Below the pieces are notes generated by a model. It was given only the letters and a program-made list of their open reading frames with translations, had not been told where the DNA came from and did not search any database. From assembly GCA_018340375.1 (NCBI GenBank), contig JAFFJZ010000025.1:3177501-3241500 (forward strand): 64,000 bases of DNA, written 5' to 3'. Every line of letters starts with the position of its first letter. The first letter of the stretch is position 1. This DNA comes from Gonatopus flavifemur (Eukaryota; Arthropoda; Insecta; Hymenoptera; Dryinidae). This document shows, piece after piece, positions 1-11,900 of the stretch. The position numbers were made by a program, and so were the translations under genes.

Positions 1-1542
1 TTTTCTTTTTTTGGTATAAAAAATATTTGATATTCTTTCCAGCTATCTAGATATTCTCCTGTTTTCAACATTTCATTGAATAGATCTACTATTTCGTCAT
101 GAAATCTCATAGGCATGTATTTAAGCATTTTATAATCAATTTGATCTTTGCCTGGTGCAGACTTTTCTTTTACTGTTGTAATAGCCCTCTCATATTCGTA
201 CATATTGAAAGCTCTATCATAGAACTGATCTGGTGTTTTATCCATATTTTCAATTTCCGAATTCAATTCCTTTTCCTTAGGAGGTTCTGCTATATTGTCT
301 ATGCATTTTTGTTTCATTCCCATATTCTACTATATTATTATTTTGATTATTTTTATTATTGAATTTTTTAAGTACCTTCCAGATGTCAGTAGGATTTGAT
401 GTTCAGCTCAAGTTTTCGCAGAATCTCCTAAAGGAATTGATTTTAGTGTTTTTTAAAAATTTTTTAGTTTCTGCTTTATTTTTTTTCCATGCTATCCAAT
501 TTTCTAATGTAAAATTATTCATCATTTTCATGAAACTTTCTTTTCTTTTTTCTACACTTTTTTGGCATTCTTCATTCCACCAAATACAATTAGATTTTTT
601 TTTGTTCTTGTTTTGCTTATTTTTCTTAGTATTTTCTTTAATTCTCCTGTTATTTTCCCTTCCCCTTCTACTTTGAGCCCCATATGTTGCTAAAGCAATT
701 GCTTCTTTTAATAATTTCGTAAAAATTTAATATTTTGTTTTTACTTGTGCTGTAATGTATTCCTGACTATTAAATATATTTGTTTTGCTATTCAGTTCTT
801 CATGATATTGCTTCCAATCTGTTCGAATATTTGATATTCTATTTTTTTTGTATCTACTAATTTTAGGTTTCGTATTTATATTCATATTGATCGGTCTATG
901 ATCAGATGCCCATGTTTCTTCTTCTTCCCAAACATTACATTTATCTACCCATTGTCTTGTGCTAATTACAAGATCTAAATTGGATGAAATTTTAAATGGG
1001 TCTCCTACATATGACGTGGTGTTTTCATTTATAACATATAAATCATTTTCTACTATAGCTTCTTGTAGGTTTGTACCATTTGCATCATTTCGACCACAAT
1101 TCCATGCTAAATTATGTGCATTGAAATCCCCTACCATAAAGAATTCTTGATGTTTTGCTTTCATCTTTTTAATAATTTGATTCCATTCCATTTTACTATT
1201 AACTGTCTTTGGTCCTCTATAACATATTAACTTGTTTATATCGTTTTTTGTTCCTTCTATATTAATTACTAAGATTTCTATATTTCTATAATCCCTAATT
1301 TCCGTATCTACTTGAACTTTCATTTGCCTTTTATATATAACCATTATCCCTCCTCCGTTACGATCTTTTCTTTCCGCATCTATAATATTATAATTTGGTA
1401 TGCTTATCTTTTTATCCTTATTTGACCACGTTTCGGTAATTATTCCTACATCGTATTTTTTAATGTTTTGTTGTATTTCTTCTACTTTATTGTAAATTGA
1501 TCTCGCGTTCCAAATGAATACTTTAAAAGGTGTTTCGTCCAT
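1..1542 (-). pseudogene. LINE ORF2: endonuclease plus start of reverse transcriptase, broken, runs off window
   Basis: Second ORF of a non-LTR retrotransposon. The ATG at 1542 overlaps the end of ORF1 by about 20 bases. The N-terminal 271 codons form an endonuclease/exonuclease/phosphatase-fold domain: FIWNARSIYNK near residue 8, an ITETW motif, MVGDFNAHN and a C-terminal SDHRPIN, the expected catalytic order. An in-frame TAA at 727-729 stops it. Past the stop the same frame continues with the linker typical of these proteins (CIWWNEEC around 560-590). A frameshift near 300-330 follows, then the beginning of an RT domain (SAPGKDQID) up to the window edge. It would nick target DNA and prime reverse transcription. 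A Jockey/I-type element is likely from the two-ORF layout; the clade is inferred. At least two lesions make this copy inactive. Confidence 0.85.
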
Positions 1543-3376
1543 TTTGGATTTCGCGTGTTATTTTATTTTCCTCCCTATTCTTATATAATGTTCTTTCGCT
1601 ACTGATACGATTTTCTAGTTCTTCCTGTTTTTCTTTCATTCTTATAATATTTTCATACAGTTGTAATAATTCTTTTTTATCTGTACTTTGTATCTTATTC
1701 TCTTTTATTAGCATGTCAATACCATTTTTAATCATCTCTATTGGATTATTTTGGTACTGTACACTATTTCCCATCTTACTTCTTTTACTCATACTATTTC
1801 CTTCTTGTTCCTGTTGTTTTTCCCTATCGCTGTTTTGATTTTTTCCAAATTTGAAAAAAATTCCATTATCATTGTACCTTTGATTTCTTTCTATATATAT
1901 TTGTTGTTGTACATTTTCAAATTTTTTATAATTTGTTACCTTACCCTCAAATTTTTTATTTTCTATTATTCTTATCCCCGTTCCTTCCGTGTGCTCGCTC
2001 CTCTTCGTACTTGTAGAGCTCGATGGGATTGCCATTTGTAGTATCTCTGTAGTGTTCTGGGCTTTTTGATTAGTTGTTCGTTTCGGAGTTTTTTTTGGTC
2101 TTGTCCCCAGCGTTGTGTCCATATCTTCTTGTTTTCCGTTTCCCCCATATGTTTCCATTTGCATCGAGATAGTTTGGTTGTTTTGTACCGTTTGCGCAAA
2201 TGTAGGTCTTGTAGTTCTCTTTGATCTTGTCTCTATTGCCGCATCTGTATCTTCTTGTTGTTTTATATTCCACATTGGAAATTTCTCTCCCCTCCTCTGG
2301 TAATCATTTATATATTGATTTCTGGTGTATTGTCTATTTTCTTCCTTCATGAATTGTATTGCCTCTGGGGCGCTTATATTTTCTCTTGCCATTGTTTTTT
2401 TCATGTTGCTGTTGTAAATATATTTAGGGCAATTCCTGTTGGTCGGTCTGTGTTGTTCACCACAGTTCAAGCATTTGGTTTGTCTTTGACATAGTTCTTT
2501 AATTTTGCCTTCTTCATTTACTTCTAAATGAGCTTCTTCTCCACAGTTGATACACATCGTATTGTTTCTACAGGTTTTTCTTACATGTCCATATTTGAAG
2601 CAATTGTAGCATTGCACTACTTTTCCTACGTGTGGTTCTACTCTTTTATATAACGTACCACATAATTTGATTGAGTAAGGTGTTGTCGGCGAGTCAAATG
2701 TTAAAATAACTACATCTGTTTTTTCATAAATTACCTTTTTCTTGTCTTTATCTGTGATTCTTTTTAGAATCCTTACTGCTTCTATTATCCGCTTACTACT
2801 TGTGCCTGGTATTTGGAATATCTCATCTTCTTTTAGTTTCGGGTCTATTCCTCTAACAACGCTTTTACTAAATATTCTCGATTTTGGTATGACACATCTT
2901 AAATTATTTTCTTTAATCTTACCATCTTTCACCAAATCATTAGCTTCTCTTGCCGTTGAAAAGGTAATTGATGCTTTATTATTTCTCAACGTCTGGTAAT
3001 TAATTGGACTATATCCTAGTGTGTATATTATTCCTGCCATAGTACTTTGGTTTACTTTACTATTATTTTTTGCTACTTCATAACTCATTGATATAATGAC
3101 GATGTATGGTCCTTTTGCTTTGGTATTATAGGTAATCACTTCCTCTTCAGTTTTTTGTTTTTTTAACCATTTTGTTTCCATTTGTATGTTATCCGTTTCA
3201 GTAAATATTCTTTTCACCGGGTCTCTTCCTTTGGACATTTCTTTCATGAAATTTCTCAAAGTTTTATTTATGATTTCTTTATTTTCTTCTCTTACTTCTT
3301 CTCCATCTATTTTCATTTCGAAATCCTCTTCTTTGTTTTTTTCTTTTTCGTCCGCATCTTCTTCCGTTTCGTTCAT
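1523..3376 (-). CDS. LINE ORF1, gag-like nucleic-acid-binding protein with zinc knuckles
   Basis: ORF1 of the same LINE, about 617 residues from the ATG at 3376; the frame is open to 3436 but without an earlier ATG. The N-terminal quarter is very rich in Glu and Lys. The centre carries CCHC-type zinc knuckles: CYNCFKYGHVRKTC, then CINCGEEAH, then CLNCGEQHRPTNRNC. This array is typical of Jockey/I-group ORF1 proteins that coat the RNA and carry it to the nucleus. The C-terminal third is Gln/Asn/Lys-rich with coiled-coil character (an LQLYENIIRMKEKQEEL stretch). It is uninterrupted, unlike ORF2 downstream. The A-rich sense strand reads as long T runs on the plus strand. Confidence 0.85.
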   Translation of the reverse strand: MNETEEDADEKEKNKEEDFEMKIDGEEVREENKEIINKTLRNFMKEMSKGRDPVKRIFTETDNIQMETKWLKKQKTEEEVITYNTKAKGPYIVIISMSYEVAKNNSKVNQSTMAGIIYTLGYSPINYQTLRNNKASITFSTAREANDLVKDGKIKENNLRCVIPKSRIFSKSVVRGIDPKLKEDEIFQIPGTSSKRIIEAVRILKRITDKDKKKVIYEKTDVVILTFDSPTTPYSIKLCGTLYKRVEPHVGKVVQCYNCFKYGHVRKTCRNNTMCINCGEEAHLEVNEEGKIKELCQRQTKCLNCGEQHRPTNRNCPKYIYNSNMKKTMARENISAPEAIQFMKEENRQYTRNQYINDYQRRGEKFPMWNIKQQEDTDAAIETRSKRTTRPTFAQTVQNNQTISMQMETYGGNGKQEDMDTTLGTRPKKTPKRTTNQKAQNTTEILQMAIPSSSTSTKRSEHTEGTGIRIIENKKFEGKVTNYKKFENVQQQIYIERNQRYNDNGIFFKFGKNQNSDREKQQEQEGNSMSKRSKMGNSVQYQNNPIEMIKNGIDMLIKENKIQSTDKKELLQLYENIIRMKEKQEELENRISSERTLYKNREENKITREIQNGRNTF

Positions 3377-3640
3377 TTTGTGAACTTTATCATAACCTCC
3401 TAGGAGGTTATGTTTCACGAAATTGTTCTGTAACACTATAGGTTTTTATTAATGTCACTTTTCTTTTACTATTACCACTATACACTGCTGCCTTCCTCAA
3501 TACACTATTTATTTTTTAGTTTTAATCTATTTTTGATTATTTTTAACTACTTTTTTTAATTTCTGCTCAATTTTAATTGTTTTTCGTTGCTACGCTTGTT
3601 TTTTTTTTTTTTCAACCAATGGTAGTGTAGAAAGTAGTCA
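3377..3640. other. Probable 5' leader of the LINE, T-rich
   Basis: The 260 bases upstream of LINE ORF1 are T-rich on the plus strand and end in a poly-T run at 3600-3612. No gene is visible. The LINE 5' end probably lies near 3612, where the sequence changes to the Gypsy relic, but no target duplication could be assigned. Confidence 0.4.
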
Positions 3641-4150
3641 TAGTGTTGACCGAATATATGAGGCATGATTCGTCTGATTTTGATGATTGGGATGAAATTG
3701 TACCCTTTGCGATATTCTCATACAATACTTCTGTACATGAAACGACTAACTTTACCCCATCCGAAATAATTTTTGGAAAATGAGCACCAATATCAACTCC
3801 TTCTCCCATAGAAAAAAAATTAGGGACTTACAATTCATACCCTCATGATTTAATTTCCCGTTGGATAGAAATGCAAGAGATAGCCGATGAGAGACTAATA
3901 AACGCAAAAGAAAAATCCAAAAGTATCTATGATAAAAAAGCAAGACGTTTCCAGTAAAAAATCGGAGATTTAGTGAAAGTTTCAATCGAACCGAAAAGAG
4001 AGGAATTCAGTGCGCGTTATGAAGGTCCATATAAAATAGTTGGAACTTTCGAAGAAGGAAATGTTGTATTGATGGATAATAATGGAAGACTTCTCACCAA
4101 ACACGCAGATAAATTGGCGTTAAGGGTATCCCGTAGAAGTCGAAGTTACT
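3640..4150 (+). pseudogene. Gypsy/errantivirus-type pol relic: end of integrase
   Basis: Decayed end of a retroviral-type pol reading frame. It shows the end of the integrase core and a GPY/F-like C-terminal module of the kind found in Ty3/Gypsy elements. There are in-frame stops near 3780 and 3955. The rest of pol, gag and the 5' LTR are absent, so the element is truncated on the left, probably where it meets the LINE. An env-like frame follows on the same strand about 330 bases later. The order pol then env suggests an insect errantivirus-like provirus. The family assignment is by motif recognition only. Confidence 0.6.
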
Positions 4151-4489
4151 AGATTGTTCTCCCGGAAACACTCAAAGATGACTCAATAGAATGGAATATA
4201 ACAACCAGCCAGACCTTCTTCCATATCAACAGAAGGTTGTTTTAATTAATTTTCTTCAGTCATCTTCGAGTGTTTTGGGTAGAGAAATGTATTAACTTCG
4301 GCTTCTACGGGATACCCTCAATCGAGAAGAATGAAGCTGATAATGATCTCTTTTCTTCTTATACCCCTGATGAAGACATATGGCAAAGAGAACCATAAAA
4401 TTCCCAAAGTTGGAACGAATCCCAGACTGTATCTTGGAAGACTCTATAATATCCGTCTACATTTTGCCAAATGAAGAGTGTTAATAATA

Positions 4490-5656
4490 ATGGACATAGG
4501 AAAACTGAAAATGAGATTTCCTTTTGATTCGGACTTATTGAATAAAACCGAAGAACTTTGTCTTAAACATAAATCTCAATTCGAGTGCGACACATCCCTT
4601 GGGAAAGACTATATAAACGCAACGTTGGAAAAAGCTGTAAGAATTCATGACGGAATCAATGAATTGCTGAGTGAAATAGTGGAACCGCGTGTCGAAAATA
4701 ACCCCGTGAAAACAATAGTGAGAAGAATGGTGACTTTTAGATTTGTAGGAACCATTAATGAAAATCTTTTTGGAACCTTGAATTCTGAAGACGCTGATTA
4801 TTCCGAAGACGGAATCGATAAGTTGTATGAAGATCAGAAAGAAATAACGAAAATCATGAAGGATCAAATACATATAATAACTAGTGATTTACATCAACTA
4901 CGGAAAGGGTTCGAAATCATGAAGTTTCCGTAAAAAGAAATGGCAAAAGACTTGACTGTATTGCTGCAGAATTAGAAAAATGTGTGATTGAGCAACAGTT
5001 ATCAGACCTTCAATATGCGATAAATCGTTGTGTGAATCAAGTAGAGGAATTTCTAGATCATTTCTTAACAAATGGACAAAACTATATAGACACTCTATAT
5101 TCGGCTCAATTGGGAAAAGCACACCCTCCACTCTTGGAACGTTCAAAATTGAAGCGAATGATCCAAGAAATTGATAACAATGTGCCAGAGTACGGAATTC
5201 CCTCATCACAACAAGGATTGAGCATTAGAGGAATAGCAGATCTCTCTATTGTAACTACTCCACGATTGGATGGAAAATTTTTTTTCATATTGTATATTCC
5301 ATTGGTAGACAGGATCAATTACGATGGTTACCGTCTACATTCATGGCCTGTGGTTCAAAATTCATCTGGATATTTCACTTCAGCATATATCAAATCCGAA
5401 AATCCATTCCTTGGAATCAGCTACACTGATGGATTATATTTTTCTGTCGATGATCATTCCATCACATCTTGTGTGGATATTCAAGGAATCCATTCCTGTG
5501 AACCAAAATTTTGCTTTGGAAGGAATTCAAGATTCTTCGTCTTGTGAACTGATGTTACTGATGAATCCGAAAGCTGATCAATTACGAAATTTTGATATAA
5601 GAGTCTATGCGAAACAACAATCCCATTGGAATGAGATAAAAAAATCAAATTCCTAG
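4490..5656 (+). pseudogene. Env-like frame of the Gypsy/errantivirus relic, broken
   Basis: Two long plus-strand frames (about 4490-4933 and 4984-5547, with a third frame to 5656) lie directly after the integrase relic. The first is helical and charged. The second is Cys-containing with aromatic, strand-like sequence, resembling an insect retroviral (errantivirus/baculovirus F-like) envelope ectodomain. Stops at 4931-4933 and 5545-5547 and at least one frame change show it is dead. No clear 3' LTR was found downstream. It could instead be another unknown pol-linked ORF; position and general character are the main evidence. Confidence 0.5.
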
Positions 5657-5924
5657 TTATATGGTGTGAATGGAACAGAAAATCTCAACTCATTTGCCCG
5701 GATGATCGGTCTCGGTCAAAATGGCTGGGGTTTGGATATGTCTTAGTTCTGAATGTGCTGAATGAAAAATGTATGAGGCAAAATCATTTTCTATACGCAG
5801 TTTAGCCACCCCAGGTCGCAAAAGGACGGATTTTGAGTTTCAATAAGAATATGACTATTGAAGTATAATACATATGGGTGTATGTATGTATGTATGGATT
5901 GAGTAATGCGAGCACCTAGCATGG
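5657..5924. other. Unassigned spacer
   Basis: Possible remainder of the Gypsy relic, followed by a short (TATG)n stretch at 5877-5896. I see no gene or clear LTR boundary. Confidence 0.4.
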
Positions 5925-6350
5925 TCGTTGAAAATTGAATTTCTTGAGGCCCCCCCTAAAAAGCTTCCTTTTGATGGAAAAAGACTGGGAAAATTTTTTC
6001 TAATTTTTTCAAGTCAAGACAACACGTGCCTCAAGACGATTCAAGTTAATTTTTGGGTTTAATCATGTTTTTCCATGGAACTTCTTGTTAAGAGTATTGT
6101 GAAAATTATTTTAGGATTGAAACAGTTTTAACAATGAAATACCTTCAATATTATTCTCAGTGATGAATTTCAAATTATAGTTTTGGAAAAAGTTTAAAAT
6201 TCTTCTTGATTTAAGCTTATCTTTTATCTTTTTTATCGTCTTGAGGCACGTGTTGTCTTGACTTGAAAAAATTATAAAGAATTTTCTCAGTGTTTTTTCA
6301 TCAAGAGGAAGCTTTTTAGGGGGCGCCTCAAGGAATTTAATTTTCAACGA
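5925..6350. repeat. Hairpin MITE, 115-bp arms
   Basis: Bases 5925-6039 reappear inverted at 6235-6350 (both contain GACAACACGTGCCTCAAGACG or its complement, and a run like CCCCCTAAAAAGCTTCC). The loop is about 195 bases, AT-rich and noncoding. This is a small non-autonomous fold-back element. It lies directly left of the Tc1-like element at 6373. Confidence 0.85.
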
Positions 6351-6372
6351 TTCACACACACACACATATATA

Positions 6373-8365
6373 CAGGGTGGGGCATTTAAAGTGTCGCGGG
6401 CGTTTTTTCCAAAAATAAAATGAGATACGAGAAAATTTTTCGGACAAAAATTGTAGGGTATCGAGGGGGACATCCGATGGTGGCCTTGGCTTTGACCTCA
6501 AATCTCATCTTCAAGGGCATTCTGAGGTCAACCCGTGTTTTTTAAATAGCATCTCATATTTTTTACTGCAGATTTGGATTCTAGGTCAAAAACCAAGAAA
6601 CTTTTGTCGGAACCATTTTCCTGGAATCCGCAAAGATGGCGCTCTAATCGATATTGTTCCATACTGAATCTGACATTAGAATAACTCGAAAACGAAGGGT
6701 CTTGGAGGAGAATGTTTCGGACAGAAGTTGTCTGATTCCAAGGGGGACCCCTTGAACTGAAACGGAGGTGATGGGGTATAACAGACAAAACACAACACAT
6801 TTCAATCGTCTACATCACTTGGATAATTTTAATGCAGTAGATGCTCAAAATGATGGCCTTCGACTTCAATACACATTTCAAAACGTTTTACGAAAGATTG
6901 CTGAACTCGTGCTAAAATATCTTCATTGATGCTCGCGCATGCATTGATGATTCGTTGACGCATATTCTCAGGTGTAGTCGGTGCTTGTTGATAAACTGTA
7001 TCTTTTATGTATCCCCATAAAAAAAAATCTGGTCCACGACGTCCTATCCATCGTCCAGGATAATCTCTGTCCAATATTTCTCGAGCTGTGACTGCATAAT
7101 GGGATGGACAACCATCGTGTTGATACCACATATTCAATCGTTCCTGAATAGGTATGTCTTCAAGTAATGTTGGAAGTACTTGATCTAAGAAATGTCTGTA
7201 CTTCTCTCCATTTAGCGTATCTGCAATGAAGTACGGTCCAATTACTCGAGATCGAAAAATACCACACCAAACATTCACAGCCCATTGTCTTTGATGCTCT
7301 ACTTGACGTAACCATCTTGGATTTTCTGTCGCCCAGTAATGCATATTATGTCGATTTACTTGACCATGATTGGTGAACGTCGACTCATCAGAAAATAATA
7401 TGTTGATGAAGTTGTTATTGTGCATTTGCGCTAGACCCCATCGACAAAACTGTACACGATTTTCGAAATCATCACCGTGAAGGTCTTGATGCAAACAAAT
7501 GTGATACGGATGGAATTTGTGACGTTTCAGTATTCGAAGAACACTTCTTCGAGGAATTCCCGAATGGAGTTCAATTTCACGAGAGCTCACGTGTGGATTA
7601 TTGGCTACTGCAGCTAGTACATTAACTTCCGCATTTTCTCCGCTAACAGTTCTCATTCGATGTCGTTTTTCCCTTGTAACACTTCCCGTTTCTGAGAATA
7701 ATTTTGTAATGCGTTGAGAATACCTAATGGATGGCGTTGTTCTTTCAGGAAATCATTCTGCATACAAGTCATATGCTTGTCTGGGGTTCTTATGCACTTC
7801 ACCGTAAATGTAGATCATATCGATCTTTTCAGAAATCGTGTATCGGATATCCATGATTTTCAATTTGTCATAAACCAAGTAATAATCAAATGTAACTGAC
7901 AAACTGACTTTCAAAATCGTGAATTTTTACTGAACCCCGTCGTTTGTTTACATCGCGTGAGCTCTGAATGGTGGTAATGTAGACGATTGAAATGTGTTGT
8001 GTATTGACAACTTTTGTACGGAACATTCTTTTGCAAGACCCTTCGTTTTCGAGTTATTCGAATGTCAGATTCAAAATGGAACAATATCGATTAGAGCGCC
8101 ATTTTTGCGGATTTCAGGAAAATGGTTCAGACAAAAGTTTCTTGGTTTTTGACCTAGAATCCAAATCTGCAGTAAAAAATATGAGATGCTATTCAAAAAA
8201 CAAGAGTTGATCTCAGAATGCCCTTGAAGATGAGATTTGAGGTCAAAGCCAAGGCCACCATCGGATGTCCCCCTCGGTACCCTACAACTTTTGTCCGAAA
8301 AATTTTCCCGTATCTCACTTTATTTTTGGAAGAAACGCCCGCGACACTTTAAATGCCCCACCCTG
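6373..8365 (-). mobile_element. Tc1-like DNA transposon 1, long terminal inverted repeats
   Basis: The ends are CAGGGTGGGGCATTTAAAG at 6373 and its complement ending at 8365, flanked by TA on both sides, the IS630/Tc1/mariner target duplication. The inverted repeats are unusually long: about 360 bases of continuous similarity at each end, with the match resuming near 6790-6815 and 7977-8002 after a 57-base gap in the right arm. One transposase gene on the minus strand lies between them. Total 1993 bp. Confidence 0.93.
6829..7854 (-). pseudogene. Tc1-like transposase with a stop and an in-frame catalytic deletion
   Basis: Cut-and-paste transposase of the IS630-Tc1-mariner superfamily. The frame opens at an ATG at 7852-7854 and ends at 6829; an internal ATG at 7656 starts the longest uninterrupted part (275 residues). 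Visible parts are an N-terminal helix-turn-helix region (SSREIELHSGIPRRSVLRIL), the first catalytic Asp in LFSDESTF, the second in YQHDGCPSHY, and a C-terminal WGYIKDTVY. Two lesions are clear. A TGA at 7753-7755 sits where the family usually has Arg. The segment carrying the third acidic residue (RSPDLTPL in the sister element at 18409) is missing: sequence jumps from RRGP to DFFLWG, about 13 codons lost in frame. It should be catalytically dead even if the stop were read through. Confidence 0.9.
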
Positions 8366-8902
8366 TATATACATACATATAAATATACATATACATATGT
8401 ATATACATAAACACATACGAATAACATGGAAATACGCATGTTTCGTAATACTGGATTGTTTGTACGCGTTTTTGCCGTGATCTGAAATCGAACATGGAAC
8501 CATAAGATATTCTTCATGAATCGATACAGAATGATCTTGAGTGTGGCTCTTCATTGATGCTAAATGAACATGGGACTTGTACGGAGAAGATTTTTAAGAT
8601 AACTGGAACAGGCAGGGTTCTAACAAGTGACTTCGGGGAAATAATGGATATTGCATCGGTGGTACTTTTTCGCCAGCACCGGGGATCGCATATGTATCTA
8701 TTGCATGTTCTTCTGGGATGCCTGAAGGTTAGTTTTTTCGAAGTTTCATCGTTTTTCCAGATAACGTATGAGACTGAGACACAACAAACGATTAAAAATG
8801 ATGATGATTCCTCAAGAATCGACGATTTTAGGTGATCATACGTATGTGGGCTTTCACTAGCACTGGGAATTGCGTACATATCAATTGGATACTTCTCCAG
8901 GA

Positions 8903-11900
8903 TGCCTACAGAATTTTGTGAAAATCATAAGATGGTTATCACAAACACTTTATTTGAAAATCATCCAAGAAGAATCTACACTTGGAAAATGCCAGGCGAT
9001 ACAGCAAGATACCAAATTGATTGCATATTAGTGGAACGAAGATTTAGAAACCAAGTGAAAAACTGTAGAACTTATCCCAGTGCAGATATAGATAGTGATC
9101 ATAATATGTTGATGATGAAATGTTCTCTGAAATTCAAATCTCTGAAGAAGAAAAGGAAAATGCAGAAAAGATGGAATTTAAAGAACCTCAAAAAAAAAAC
9201 AAACACATGAGGCATTCGAGAAAATGTTGGATGAAAAATCAGGAGATCAGAAAGAGAAAGACTTGGGAATAGAGGGGAGATGGACAAAGATGAAGGGGAA
9301 TATAAGAGAAGGTGCGGATAAGATTTTAAAGAATAATGGAGTAGAACCTAAAAACCCATGGATAACGGGAGAAATTTTAGAATTGATAAATGAAAGAAGA
9401 AAATACAAGAAAAATGATAGCCAAGAAGGCCAGCAACGATACAAATCATTGAGGAATAAAATAATAAGAGAAGCAAGGAAAGCGAAAGAACAGTGGTTAG
9501 AAGAGGAATGTCAGGAAATAGAAATGAGATTGCATTTAGATGAAATGGAGCAAAAATAGATGAAGCATATAGGATTATTAAAAGATTTTTCGGACAAATG
9601 AAATCTAGAAGCAATGAGATTAGAAACTCTCTAGGACGACAATTGATAAAAACGGAGGAGAAAATAGAACAGTGGATCAATCTTCGGGAAGACTTGTATA
9701 GAGGAAACGACGATATAGCACTTTCAAAGGAGGAGGAGGATGTAGATAAGGAAGAATTGGGAGATTCGATATTGAGATCAGAATTCGACAAGGCTTTGAA
9801 AGAATTGAAAAATAATAAAGCGCCAGGCATAGATGGCATAAGTGCGGACCTTATAAAAGCCTCCAGTGAAGGAACTCGTGACCCACTGTTTGAATTGATT
9901 AGAGATATGTACGAAAAAGGAGAAGTACCGGAAGATTTCCAAAAGGATTAAATTGTCGCTATCCCGAAAAAACAAGGGGCAGACAAATGCGAGAACTACA
10001 GAACGATCAGTTTAACTTCACATGCTTCGAAAATACTGACCGAAATTATATACAGGAGGATGGAAAATGAAATAGAGAGTAGATTGGCAGAAAATCAGTT
10101 TGGTTTCGGAAAAAAAAGGGGAACGCGAGAAGCAATTTGAGCACTTGGGGCAGTAATAGAGAAAAGGATAGCGCTGAAGAAATCTGTATACATAGGTTTC
10201 GTAGATATACAAAAGGCTTTCAATAATGTGGAATGGGAGAAGATGTTTCCGATCCTGAAGGAGGTGGGAATAAATTAGAAAGATAGAAGAATAATATACG
10301 AATTATACAGGGTGATTCAAAATTCCCGCACTCTTTTTTGGGAGTAGATTCCTGATGAAATTCTAAAACGATTTGTCCTTTTGCACAATGCTCTCCGACG
10401 CATAATTTCCGAGATATAATTAATTAAAGTTGACTAATTATGGGGTGGATCCATCGGTCATTCAGGAGCGTCATAACAGAACAAGGAAGGAAGGTGCTTG
10501 CAGAGGGCGCTCATACGATCAGCTGATCGGTATAATCGATACGATTTACCAGCATACAAATTGGTAAATTTTCTATGTAGAACGATTGAATTCGTCGACA
10601 CTGTGGAAAAATTGATTATTGTCATGAATTCTTATCACGATATGCTGTAGGTGAAAGTTGTGATTTCAGTAATGATTTTTATTACGCAGACAAATGTAAA
10701 ATGGTGTTATTTCGTAGGGATGGGGATTCAAGTGGGAGAAAAAAGTATAACTACTCGTTTTCAATCAGAATTTCCATGTAAAGAAGAAAACATGACAATT
10801 TTCATTCATCCGATACCCAATTTGAACGGTTTGATTAGTAAGTTTAACACAAGAGATTGGATTCCGAATCCTGTATTCTGATTGGTTGAGAATCAATGTA
10901 TGTTAGATCAATCCTCGGCAGTTTCAAATGATTCTTCTGAAGAATGTGTTTTCGACTTATCCCAACCACAACATTGAACAATGATGAATTTATTCGAATT
11001 CACCCTTTTTACATCATTCGATGATTATAAAGGGTTTATCGAACGTTAATCACTTACTTCAACTTGCAGAATCCATCAATTTTGACGAAAATACAAAGTG
11101 TGACATCGTATACGACCCAATCATTGCACTTGATTGACATTGTAATCACATACGGTTTGTTTAGCTCAAATCAACCATTCGTGATACGAATCAACCAATC
11201 AGGTGACAGCTCGAAACAGCTTAATCTAAAGCACATATGACTCCAAAGGGCATATTGTTATTTGAAATGGAAAAAGAATTGTCTTTGAAGATTAACCAAA
11301 TCCGTCCTTTTTAGGACGAATACATTTTCTAAACGTAGAAACGCGCTCGAACTTGCACACAATTTGAATTAGATTTTGATTTAAACATGAATGATCTTGA
11401 GTGATCTCAAGTAAGTTATTAACGTTCGATAAACCCTTTATAATCATCGAATGATGTAAAAAGGGTGAACTCGAATAAATTCATCATTGTTCAATGTTGT
11501 GGTTGGGATAAGTCGGAAACACATTCTTCAGAAGAATCATTTGAAACTGCCGAGGATTGATCTAACATACATTGATTCTCAACCAATCAGAATACAGGAT
11601 TCGGAATCCAATCTCTTGTGTTAAACTTACTAATCAAACCGTTCAAATTGGGTATCGGATGAATGAAAATTGTCATGTTTTCTTCTTTACATGGAAATTC
11701 TGATTGAAAACGAGTAGTTATACTTTTTTCTCCCACTTGAATCCCCATCCCTACGAAATACCACCATTTTACATTTGTCTGCGTAATGAAAATCATTACT
11801 GAAATCACAACTTTCACCTACAGCATATCGTGATAAGAATTCATGACAATAATCAATTTTTCCACAGTGTCGACGAATTCAATCGTTCTACATAGAAAAT

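Noticed and set aside
8265..8554. His/Ile/Tyr-rich short frames near 8.3-8.5 kb
   Set aside because: They run through a TIR and an ATACAT microsatellite.
10651..11817. Twin 76-residue proteins on opposite strands (10651-10881 and 11587-11817)
   Set aside because: They are the same arm sequence of one fold-back element read in each arm; no domain and no codon signal.
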